DNA of 64,000 bases from Candidatus Dechloromonas phosphorivorans (GTDB lineage: Bacteria > Pseudomonadota > Gammaproteobacteria > Burkholderiales > Rhodocyclaceae): positions 62,001-126,000 of the forward strand of contig JADJMS010000047.1 of NCBI GenBank assembly GCA_016709495.1, given 5' to 3'. Position 1 is the first letter of the stretch. Every line of letters begins with the position of its first letter. A program made the translations under genes and the position numbers. Shown one piece after another: positions 16,837 through 23,946 of this stretch. A model generated the notes under the pieces. The model was not told the origin of the DNA. It made no database searches and saw nothing but the letters and a program-made list of their open reading frames with translations.

Positions 16837-18448
16837 CCGACTTCTATCTGCGAACAGAAAGTATAAAGCCAGACGACATCCAGCGCTTAAGTGTTATTAA
16901 TGCACAGGACAAAAGCATTATCTCCGCGCTTTGTTCCGCTGAGCCATGTTTACTAGAAGGCTCTCGAGGAACTGGTAAGTCATTTTTAATGCGAGTGGCC
17001 GAACAAGAACTTGAAGCAAGATCAGGTAAAGGACTCGTATTGCCTGTATTTGTCTCATTCAATATAAGCTCGTTAATCGAGACAGATGATCAGTTGCAGT
17101 TTTATCACTGGATGTTAGCAAAAACACTAAAATCCCTGATTAATAAATTACGAAAGAATGGCTATGTTGTTTCTTCCGAATCGGCAGGGCTACTAAGTAA
17201 TGATGAATTTGATACTGCTAGCGACGTAGAAAGCGATCTAAAGAAAATTGTTAAAGATTTCGAGAACTCTTACAAGGGCAAGTCATCTGTTTCGATTGAC
17301 AACCTACCCGATATTGAAGATACAAGGACGCAATAGAGAGCATCTGCATAGGCAATAAGCTTGGTAGAGTATTTTCTTTTTGATGAAGCAGCTCATGTAT
17401 TTAGGCCGGAACAGCAACGCCAGTTTTTCAGCTTATTTAAGGATTTGCGCTCACCATACATCACATGTAATGCCGCAATTTATCCGGGCGTGACCTATTT
17501 TGGCGAATCATTTGAACCAACACATGACTGCCTTTATCGAAAGATTGAAAGGGATATCAAAGATCCCGGTTATGTTGAATATTTCAAAGAAATCGTTTCA
17601 AAACAATCAGCAAACGAATTAATCACCGCTATTGAAAAATCAGGTGAGCTTTTTTCTACTTTGGCTTTTGCTGGTGGTGGCAATCCAAGAATGGTGCTAA
17701 GGACAATTCAAGATCTTCAAAAATTTAATAGCTCTTCGGTGGATCAAGTTGTAAAGATTTTTACAGAACAAAAAATTTGGGCCGAAACACAGAACTGGGT
17801 GAAAAGTATAAAGGTCATAAACCTTTAATTGACTGGGGCCGTGATTTTTTAGAATCGAGTGTAATTCCAGCCATCGAAAAATATAACCAAACCCGCAAAG
17901 AAAAAGGGGGAGCTGATTCCACAATTTACTTCTGGGTACATAAGGATGCACCGGAGACCGTAAAAGAGTCACTAAGACTATTGACCTACACCAGCATTAT
18001 TCGAAAGACCGACTCAAGCATTCGTGCTACCAGGTCTGAGTTGGGTGCAAGATACGAAGTAAAATATGGTTGTATTATTTCATTATTTAGCAATCCACAC
18101 AGCGAATCAAAAGGATTCTATTCTGCAATATCTAAGGGTTTATTCCCAGAGTTTGGCAAGGCGCATGCCTCCTATCAAGGAATAACCAATTTGCGAGGAG
18201 CAATTGAAGATGACAATTCTTTTCGCGACTCGATACAAACCATGTTGAAAAAACCCGTATCTGTTTTGCAGCTATTAACAGAATGGCAAATAGGAAAGCT
18301 AGAGGGTGCGGGCATAAAAACAATCGAAGATTTATATGACAAGTCTGAAGATGATCTTATTTCAACAATATATAATGTTGGTCCAGCTAGAGCCAGGCTA
18401 ATGAAGAATGCAGCCACCGCTGAATTACTTGAGTATCTTTCGGGCTAA
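16833..18448 (+). pseudogene. ORC/Cdc6-like AAA+ ATPase with C-terminal helix-hairpin-helix, frameshifted
   Basis: Three open pieces together make one protein of about 538 residues. Piece 1 (16833-17336) has a Walker A motif, CLLEGSRGTGKSFLMRV. Piece 2 (from 17361, same frame) has Walker B-like FLFDEAAHVFRPEQQRQFF and sensor-like SPYITCNAAIYPG. Piece 3 (from about 17777, another frame) ends in a helix-hairpin-helix pattern, IGKLEGAGIKTIEDLYDKSE then YNVGPARARLMKNA. Between pieces 1 and 2 the missing residues (DAIESICIGNKLGRVF) are present in a second frame, so there are two compensating indels near 17325 and 17372, and a third near 17783. Intact, it would be a DNA-related ATPase coupled to the upstream protein. 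Three lesions may mean decay or indel-prone sequence. Confidence 0.65.
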
Positions 18449-18477
18449 TTCAGAACCATAGGTGCCAGAGTAATTAG

Positions 18478-18504
18478 GGTTAAAGGGGTCAGCATCGCAT
18501 TGCT
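18478..18504 (+). repeat. GGTTAAAGGGGTCAGC-type repeat, copy a
   Basis: This 27-bp stretch matches 19313-19339 at 25 of 27 positions. A shorter relative (GGGGTCAGCTTCGCATT) lies at 18622-18665 together with AAAGGGGTCAGAGTTAATTA. Such GGGGTCAG strings resemble sequences seen near RAYT-type REP transposases (from memory), but no transposase gene is here. Confidence 0.6.
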
Positions 18505-18513
18505 GCTTGGAAC

Positions 18514-18548
18514 TGTTGCGGTCGACGAAAAAAAATGCCCACAAATTC
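18514..18548 (+). repeat. Dispersed uptake-signal-like repeat, copy 6 (intergenic)
   Basis: Core TGTTGCGGTCGAC at 18514-18526, then GAAAAAAAATG and CACAAATT. Confidence 0.8.
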
Positions 18549-18621
18549 TCAAACGCGCAGCAAGCCGTGGGCAGCCTGATTTTTTCCATTGACCAAAACA
18601 TGCAGCGGCAGTCCGCCAGCC

Positions 18622-18665
18622 AATGGGGTCAGCTTCGCATTAGCAAAGGGGTCAGAGTTAATTAG
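18622..18665 (+). repeat. GGGGTCAGC-type repeat, copy b
   Basis: Contains ATGGGGTCAGCTTCGCATTA followed by a second GGGGTCAG start. It shares GGGGTCAGC(A/T)TCGCATT with copies at 18478 and 19313. Confidence 0.55.
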
Positions 18666-18674
18666 TTTTTCGAC

Positions 18675-18709
18675 TCCGACGGTCAACCGGAAATTTCGGC
18701 CAAAATTTA
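18675..18709 (+). repeat. Dispersed uptake-signal-like repeat, copy 7 (degenerate core)
   Basis: Core TCCGACGGTCAAC departs from consensus at positions 2-4, but both A/T tracts (GAAATTT, CCAAAATTT) are in register. Confidence 0.6.
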
Positions 18710-18795
18710 AATTTGTTCTAAGCCTGATTTGCCTGGCAAATGAATGCAATCGCCATCACCTAGAATGGCCCTTGCAAAAAAATTAGGGAGACAGC

Positions 18796-19260
18796 ATGCA
18801 AGCCTTTCAGGATTACTACCCCGAGAACCTCGCTCACTGCTATGGCTGCGGCCGCGAGAACGCGCAGGGGCACCAGATCAAGACTTTCTGGGACGGTGAC
18901 GAGACGGTCACGCATTTTCAGCCGCGCCCCGAGCACACGGCGATTCCCGGCTTCGTTTATGGCGGCCTGCTGGCTTCACTGATCGACTGCCAAGGCACGG
19001 GAACGGCGGCTGCCGCGATGTATCGCTCCGAGAATCGCAGCATGGACAGCCTGCCGGCCTTTCGCTTCGTCACCGGCTCGCTGCAAGTTAGTTACCTGAA
19101 GCCAACGCCGCTCGGCCCGCAATTGGAGATTCGCGGCAGGGTCAAGGAAATCAAGGGGCGCAAGGTGGTGGTCGAGGCGACGGTCTATGCCGAGGGCGAG
19201 GCCACCGCACGCGGTGAAGTGGTAGCGCTGCAGATGCCGGATACGTTCGTCGCGAAGTAA
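18796..19260 (+). CDS. PaaI-family hotdog-fold thioesterase
   Basis: At 154 residues this is a single hotdog domain. It begins with a short Cys-rich motif (HCYGCGRENAQGHQIKTFWD) typical of YiiD/PaaI-like relatives. The central helix PGFVYGGLLASLIDCQGTGT carries the Gly-Gly-x2-x-Ala/Ser-x-D pattern of the acyl-CoA thioesterase active site, and LQVSYLKPTPLGPQLEIRGR supplies the following strands. It probably hydrolyses an acyl-CoA, substrate unknown. The gene stands alone between repeat-rich stretches and has GC-rich host-like codon use, unlike the island upstream. An AGGGAG ribosome-binding site precedes the ATG. Confidence 0.8.
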   Translation: MQAFQDYYPENLAHCYGCGRENAQGHQIKTFWDGDETVTHFQPRPEHTAIPGFVYGGLLASLIDCQGTGTAAAAMYRSENRSMDSLPAFRFVTGSLQVSYLKPTPLGPQLEIRGRVKEIKGRKVVVEATVYAEGEATARGEVVALQMPDTFVAK

Positions 19261-19312
19261 GCGGTTATAGAGAGGGCAGCGATTCTTATTTTTCTGCCTA
19301 TTCAAATTTAAA

Positions 19313-19339
19313 GGTTAAAGAGGTCAGCTTCGCATTGCT
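19313..19339 (+). repeat. GGTTAAAGAGGTCAGC-type repeat, copy c
   Basis: Matches 18478-18504 at 25 of 27 positions, on the other side of the thioesterase gene. Confidence 0.6.
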
Positions 19340-19587
19340 CCTCCAATCAAAGGCGCCAGGATCGAAATAAATCTGTCGCAAACCTCATACGAATCATCCA
19401 TCAATTTATCTGTGCATCGGATATGCGACTCTTGCGGCGAATTGACTGACGACTTGCTTGGCCCCCCGCCTCGTAGCAGCAAATTCATCTATACAAAATA
19501 GATTCAACCAACGATAATTCGCCCCCCTTGGACGCTTGACGTCCGACCGAACCTGTTTGATTCGGATGGAGGAGACAAACCATCTGA

Positions 19588-19615
19588 AAGCCCGCGTTAG
19601 ACGGGCTTCTTTTTT
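19588..19615 (+). terminator. Rho-independent terminator
   Basis: AAGCCCG-CGTTAGA-CGGGCTT is followed by CTTTTTT. No gene was found directly upstream, so it may end an unrecognised RNA or a lost gene. Confidence 0.6.
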
Positions 19616-19670
19616 GTCCTTGTGAATGGTGTCAAAGCGCACCGGTTCCCCCTGCGAGTCTGTGATCCGG

Positions 19671-19699
19671 ACAAAAAAATGCCCGCTCTAGGCGGGCAT
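19671..19699 (-). terminator. Terminator-like hairpin facing the minus strand
   Basis: ATGCCCGC-TCTAG-GCGGGCAT is preceded on the plus strand by an A7 run, which is a T run on the minus strand. No minus-strand gene immediately upstream of it was recognised. Confidence 0.5.
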
Positions 19700-20146
19700 A
19701 AATCCATTTCTTGGAGGAGATGGAGGAGACAGCCGCTATTGTCTCAGAAAAATGCTGCATTGCAACAATTAAAATCGGAACAATCGCACAACCGCCAAAA
19801 TGAGTCTGCTTTCTTTAGGCTTGCATGGAGCTGTTACCTCCCCAAAGGGTTTTCTTAAGTTGCGCGAACAACCCGCTAATAGCGCAACAAAATGACTTGC
19901 CGCGCTCGGCGCCAGTATTCGTGCGCAGTGCCTGGCCCAAGGGTGCTGTCCCTTTGAACCAGGCGCTACGTCGAATCTGACGAAATATTCGTTGTTCGAG
20001 CGCAAGCCAGAGAATATTAAGTTTCGGTTATATGTTACCTAGGTCACATACGCCGAGGTACGCCATCGATAAACTGGCTGCAAATGGGCCGCTGGTTTTG
20101 TAGCTTGCGGCAAGCCATTTCCATATTCGAATATCTGGAGAGAAAG

Positions 20147-20701
20147 ATGAAACTTAAGAAAATTGCTATCGCGCTGACCCTGGCCGGTCTCTCGCTATTG
20201 ACCACCATGAGCCATGCCGAAGGGCTGAGCTTTTTCCCCGGCCTGAAACCCGACTTCAAGTTTGAACCCAGTCTTGCCGTCAGCGCCGGCGTCCTCAATA
20301 GCAGCACGGGTAACGACAACACGATGGCCGTTTATGGCCTCGACTTCAACATGAATTGCGGCTTGATTCAGACGCCTGACAACCGTATTCGCACCCACGT
20401 CCAGATCAACCATTCGGACAAATCGGGTGTCAAATCAACAACTTTTGAACTCTCGCCGCGCTATACCTTGCCGGTGGGCAGCGGCTTCTCGGTCGGTGCT
20501 GGCCCTGTCTTGGGGGTCGCGATGGTCGATAACGGTCGCAACGATAAAAACCTGTTTGCGTATGGCGCAGTGGCCGGCGTTAATTTCCGTGCCGGCATGC
20601 TCTACGCCGGTGCTGACGTTCGCTACCTGAACACGAATGATCGCGACAATGTCGATTATGAAAACTGGGCCGTGCTGGCGAAGGTCGGTATCAATTTCTA
20701 A
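20147..20701 (+). CDS. Small outer-membrane beta-barrel protein
   Basis: I chose the ATG at 20147 with GGAGAG 6 nt upstream, giving 184 residues; a longer frame from 20084 lacks a signal at its start. The signal peptide (KKIAIALTLAGLSLLTTMSHA) is followed by alternating strands with glycine and aromatic residues (VSAGVLNSSTGNDNTMAVYG, SPRYTLPVGSGFSVGAGPVL, MLYAGADVRYLNTND). It ends in a C-terminal Phe (VLAKVGINF), a mark of outer-membrane barrels. It resembles OmpW/OprF-like small porins but I cannot assign a family. A clean terminator follows at 20721. It is a single-gene transcript. Confidence 0.7.
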   Translation: MKLKKIAIALTLAGLSLLTTMSHAEGLSFFPGLKPDFKFEPSLAVSAGVLNSSTGNDNTMAVYGLDFNMNCGLIQTPDNRIRTHVQINHSDKSGVKSTTFELSPRYTLPVGSGFSVGAGPVLGVAMVDNGRNDKNLFAYGAVAGVNFRAGMLYAGADVRYLNTNDRDNVDYENWAVLAKVGINF

Positions 20702-20720
20702 ACGCTTGTTGCATTCTCAA

Positions 20721-20746
20721 AAGGCCGGAATTCTCCCGGCCTTTTT
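20721..20746 (+). terminator. Rho-independent terminator after the barrel protein
   Basis: AAGGCCGG-AATTCTC-CCGGCCTT followed by TTT, 19 bp after the stop codon. Confidence 0.85.
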
Positions 20747-20813
20747 GCATTAAATATTGCGGGCCTTCGCGTGCCCTTAACAATTCTCTTTAGGTTCCGG
20801 TCTGCTTGATTAT

Positions 20814-21833
20814 TCAGGCCGAGACATTGACATTCAAGCCGCTAACGCTGACAGAGACAGCAAAACCGCCTCCCACATTGGCACTCTCGAAGTCGCCTTG
20901 TGCCGAGTACAACTCGCTGCTGCTCAGGGCCAAGGATTTTTCCATGTCAGCCAGGCTTTTCTCGACTGATTGCAGGTCTAGCTTCGCCTGCTTTTCCTCC
21001 TTGCTCGCCCTCGCCGCGTTGGCTGCCAAGGCCATCTTGGCTTTCAGCATCCCCATTACTTCCTTCAAGAGCTTTTTCGCATCCTGCAGGACGGCCCGCA
21101 GATCTCCATCGCCATCACCCTGCCCGGCTTGCCGAGCATCTGCCGTACCGACCGCCGATGAAGCGGCGGCAGCAGCATCAGCTTCGGTTTTGGCTTGCCC
21201 TCCATTGGTTTGAGCCGCATCACTCGCGCTGCTGGCGGCCTGGTCAACTGCAGTTGTATCAGTCGCTGCACTGGCCTCCGATGGCGCTTCAGCCGACGCG
21301 TTGCCGGTGTCATCCGTCGCACCACTCGCAACCGCTGCGCCAGTTGGCGTCGACACCGCGCCTTGAGCATTGCCTCCCAGGCTTTTTGCAACGGAAGACA
21401 GCTCTTTGGCAATATTTTTCAATTCTCGAGCCAGTGTCCTGGCCTGTTCGGGCGAGGCATGCAGAAGCATCGCTTTCAAGACTTCGAGCCGCTTCTTGAG
21501 CATGTCGACGCGACTCATCGAGTCCTGTTTGGCCATTTGCTTTGGGGTCGGCATCGCCTGCAGGCGCTTGATGGCATCCTGCATTTCGCCCAGCCGCTTG
21601 GCCTGGCGGTCTTCGCTTGCCTTGCTGCGGGCGTCCGAGTTCGACCGCAATAAATCGTAGGCAGTACCTAATCCAGCCAATTCCATCGCTATCACCCCGC
21701 CAGATTCAATTAGCTTTTTAACGGCATTTTTGCCGAAAACTTGACGGGATGAGCTCTCGACCAACTTGCACAAACCAAGCAAGCCATCGGGATCTGCTTC
21801 GATTTGTTTTTTGCTGCATGGCGTACATCGCAT
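20814..21833 (-). CDS. Ala-rich coiled-coil protein of unknown function
   Basis: The open frame reaches back into the asparaginase gene, but a hairpin at 21845-21875 separates the two, so I place the start at the ATG at 21833 (339 residues); an ATG at 21687 is also possible. The protein begins MRCTPCSKKQIEADPDGLLG. Helical segments (DAIKRLQAMPTPKQMAKQDS, VDMLKKRLEVLKAMLLHASP, RTLARELKNIAKELSSVAKS) flank a low-complexity Ala/Ser/Thr/Asp linker at about 175-245. A second coiled coil (LRAVLQDAKKLLKEVMGMLK) and a hydrophobic beta-like tail (GGGFAVSVSVSGLNVNVSA) follow. There is no signal peptide. Family and role are unknown; the layout recalls structural or secreted coiled-coil proteins. Confidence 0.6.
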   Translation of the reverse strand: MRCTPCSKKQIEADPDGLLGLCKLVESSSRQVFGKNAVKKLIESGGVIAMELAGLGTAYDLLRSNSDARSKASEDRQAKRLGEMQDAIKRLQAMPTPKQMAKQDSMSRVDMLKKRLEVLKAMLLHASPEQARTLARELKNIAKELSSVAKSLGGNAQGAVSTPTGAAVASGATDDTGNASAEAPSEASAATDTTAVDQAASSASDAAQTNGGQAKTEADAAAAASSAVGTADARQAGQGDGDGDLRAVLQDAKKLLKEVMGMLKAKMALAANAARASKEEKQAKLDLQSVEKSLADMEKSLALSSSELYSAQGDFESANVGGGFAVSVSVSGLNVNVSA

Positions 21834-21844
21834 GCAATGCGAAA

Positions 21845-21875
21845 CTCCGGGCAGCCCTAACGGCCTGCCCGGAGT
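21845..21875 (-). terminator. Hairpin after the asparaginase gene
   Basis: CTCCGGGCAG and CTGCCCGGAG form a 10-bp perfect stem around CCCTAACGGC, 24 bp after the asparaginase stop on the minus strand. The T run is short (TTT). Confidence 0.6.
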
Positions 21876-21898
21876 CTGGATGGTCAATCTGCGGTGGC

Positions 21899-22960
21899 TT
21901 AGTACTCCCAGAAGATGCGCTGCAGTTCCTTGCTGTCGCTGGTCTTGGTCATGGCGACGGCGGCCAGGATGCGAGCCTTTTGCGGATTCAGGTCGTGGGC
22001 GACGACCCAATCGTATTGGTCATCCGGTTGTTCGGCGTTGCGCAGCACGAAACCGCCGGCATTGACGTGCGAGGAGCGGATGATCTGCACCCCATTGGCG
22101 CGTAGTTCGCGCAGGCCCGGTACAACGCGGGCAGCGACGGAACCGTTGCCGGTACCCGCATGGATGATGGCCTTGGCACCTTTGTCAGCCAGTGCCTTGG
22201 CGGCGGTATCGCTGACATTGCCGTAACCGTAGGCGATTTCAACCGTGCCCAGGGTGTTGATTTTCTCGATGTCAAATTCCGAGTTCATGGTGTGGCGCTT
22301 GGCCGGCAGGCGGAACCAGTAGTTCTTCCCTTCAACCACCATGCCGAGCGGCCCCCAGGGGCTCTTGAAGGCCTCTGTCTTGATGTTGACCATTTTGGAT
22401 ACATCGCGACCACTGTTCAGTTCGTCGTTCATCGTCACCAGCACGCCCTTGCCGCGTGCATCCTTGCTGGCTGCAACGCTGACCGCATTGGACAGATTGA
22501 GCATGCCATCAGCCGACATGGCGGTACCCGGGCGCATGGAACCAACGACGATAATCGGTTTGTCCGTGTGGATGACGAGATTCAGGAAATAGGCGGTTTC
22601 CTCCAGCGTATCGGTGCCGTGCGTGACGACAATGCCGTCCACATCGCCCTGCCTGGCCAATGCGGCAACGCGCTTGCCGAGGGTGACGAGGTGTTCGTTG
22701 GTGAAGCTCTCGGAGGCGATCTGGAAGACCTGTTCGCCGCGAACCTGAGCGACATCGGCAAGACTAGGGATGCCGGCGATCAGTTTATCAACTGGCACCT
22801 TGGCGGCCTGATAGGTGGCACTCTTGGCAACATCGGCACCCGCCCCGGCAATGGTGCCGCCGGTAGCGAGGATGACGACATTGGGTTTGTCAGCGAAGGC
22901 TGGCAGGGACTGGCAGAGCGCTACGGCAATCAGTGCGCAGCGAGCGAAGTAGGGGGTCAT
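21899..22960 (-). CDS. ansB: Type II (periplasmic) L-asparaginase
   Basis: The ATG at 22960 has AAGGATATT upstream and opens a signal peptide (FARCALIAVALCQSLPAFA, cleavage after residue 23); longer frames upstream lack this logic. The protein (353 residues) has both asparaginase threonine motifs, VVILATGGTIAG with the nucleophile Thr36 and GIVVTHGTDTLEETAYFL with the second Thr, Asp pair. It also has SMRPGTAMSADGMLNL. It hydrolyses L-asparagine, and often glutamine, to the acid and ammonia in the periplasm, supplying nitrogen or carbon. The gene stands alone; a hairpin follows it. FNR/CRP control is known in enteric bacteria but I see no clear site here. Confidence 0.92.
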   Translation of the reverse strand: MTPYFARCALIAVALCQSLPAFADKPNVVILATGGTIAGAGADVAKSATYQAAKVPVDKLIAGIPSLADVAQVRGEQVFQIASESFTNEHLVTLGKRVAALARQGDVDGIVVTHGTDTLEETAYFLNLVIHTDKPIIVVGSMRPGTAMSADGMLNLSNAVSVAASKDARGKGVLVTMNDELNSGRDVSKMVNIKTEAFKSPWGPLGMVVEGKNYWFRLPAKRHTMNSEFDIEKINTLGTVEIAYGYGNVSDTAAKALADKGAKAIIHAGTGNGSVAARVVPGLRELRANGVQIIRSSHVNAGGFVLRNAEQPDDQYDWVVAHDLNPQKARILAAVAMTKTSDSKELQRIFWEY

Positions 22961-23287
22961 TGAATATCCTTTTGTGTTGATGAAACCGGCAATCGGCTTC
23001 GCATGACTTCTATAGCAGCGGGCGTGCCAGCCTCTTTGCTGCATCAACTGTTTTTATCTGATTGTTTTCATGATGTTTTTTTGTCGGCACGCCGTACCGG
23101 TGTCGGCGTATCGACGCTTGACCGGGTAGCAGCCTTCGGTTTTCCGATGAATAGTCGCCGGCTCTGTGTTCGCAACTGAGTCTTTCAACCGGCTTTGCCT
23201 GGGCTTGCGGCACCAAACAAACTCATTCTTGTAAACACAACAAATACTGTATAAACTACTGTATATCGCATCAATGGAGATGCCGCG
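22961..23287. other. 327-bp divergent intergenic stretch
   Basis: It separates asparaginase (minus) from the SRAP gene (plus). The only pattern I see is a direct repeat TACTGTAT-AAAC-TACTGTAT near 23245-23264, just upstream of the SRAP ATG. It contains CTGTAT half sites of a LexA-like sequence, but as a direct rather than inverted pair. Confidence 0.4.
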
Positions 23288-23932
23288 ATGTGCGGACGTT
23301 ACGAACTCAAGGCAAAAGCCCGGGATTTGAACCGGCACTTCCCGCAGCTACATCTTGGTCAGGGCGAGATGCCGCAGATGGTGGAAATGCGCCCTACCGA
23401 TTCGGTATTGATGATTACCCGCCATAACAACGGGCATTTGGGCAGCAAGGCGCGCTGGGGTCTGGTTGGCAGTTTTCTCGACCAGCCGCCACGCAGCCCG
23501 CTGATCAACCTGCGCAGCGAAGGCCTGGCCACCAAGCCGTTTTACAGCAAGATATTGAAGCGCAGCCGCTGCCTGATCCCAGCCACGGCTTTTTTTGAAT
23601 GGCCGTCAGTCTCTGGCAGAAAACAGAAAATGCGGATCAGCCAGCCCAATGGCGAAACACTGATGCTGGCCGGCGTTTTTGATCACCATCCAGACGCCGG
23701 AACCACCTGCGCCATTCTGACAACGGCTGCCGATGCAACCATCAGCCGAATTCATGACCGCATGCCGCTTATCCTTGGTCGTGAGGAAAGCAATTTCTGG
23801 TTGAACGAATACGCCGAGTTTCCCGACGACGAATTCGCGGCAATGCTGCAAACACCCTCGCAGTGCGCACTCTTGGTTGAGACGATCATCGAGGAAGCCC
23901 CCTCGCCGCAGTTGTCACTCGTTTTCGCCTAA
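23288..23932 (+). CDS. SRAP-family peptidase (HMCES/YedK-like abasic-site sensor)
   Basis: This 214-residue protein has the full set of SRAP residues: Cys2 directly after the initiator Met (MCGRYELKAKA), Asn74 in NLRSEG, Glu104 in ATAFFEWPSVS and His156 in SRIHDRMPLIL. In E. coli YedK the equivalent positions are C2, N75, E105 and H160. The family removes Met1 by itself and uses Cys2 to form a thiazolidine crosslink with abasic sites in single-stranded DNA, shielding replication forks. CTGTAT repeats just upstream hint at SOS control but do not form a proper LexA palindrome. It is a single gene, convergent with ccoG. Confidence 0.92.
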   Translation: MCGRYELKAKARDLNRHFPQLHLGQGEMPQMVEMRPTDSVLMITRHNNGHLGSKARWGLVGSFLDQPPRSPLINLRSEGLATKPFYSKILKRSRCLIPATAFFEWPSVSGRKQKMRISQPNGETLMLAGVFDHHPDAGTTCAILTTAADATISRIHDRMPLILGREESNFWLNEYAEFPDDEFAAMLQTPSQCALLVETIIEEAPSPQLSLVFA

Positions 23933-23946
23933 GCCTGCCGGACCGA

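Larger units (their letters stand above)
18449..18795. other. Repeat-rich intergenic stretch
   Basis: It contains copies 6 and 7 of the dispersed uptake-signal-like repeat and two copies of a second repeat, GGGGTCAGC(A/T)TCGCATT. Nothing in it looks coding. AGGGAG at 18785 is the ribosome-binding site of the thioesterase gene. Confidence 0.55.
19261..20146. other. 886-bp stretch without a gene, with repeats and two hairpins
   Basis: It contains a 27-bp repeat copy (19313-19339), two hairpins (19588-19615 and 19679-19699), and a short repeated string ATGGAGGAGACA (near 19566 and 19714). Short open frames here lack ribosome-binding sites and recognisable products. No tRNA fold could be drawn. 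Confidence 0.5.

Noticed and set aside
19540..19740. A tRNA or tmRNA end near GGAGGAGA strings
   Set aside because: No cloverleaf or acceptor stem could be formed and no anticodon loop was found.
23245..23264. LexA box upstream of the SRAP gene
   Set aside because: The CTGTAT half sites are in direct rather than inverted order, so it is not a proper LexA palindrome.
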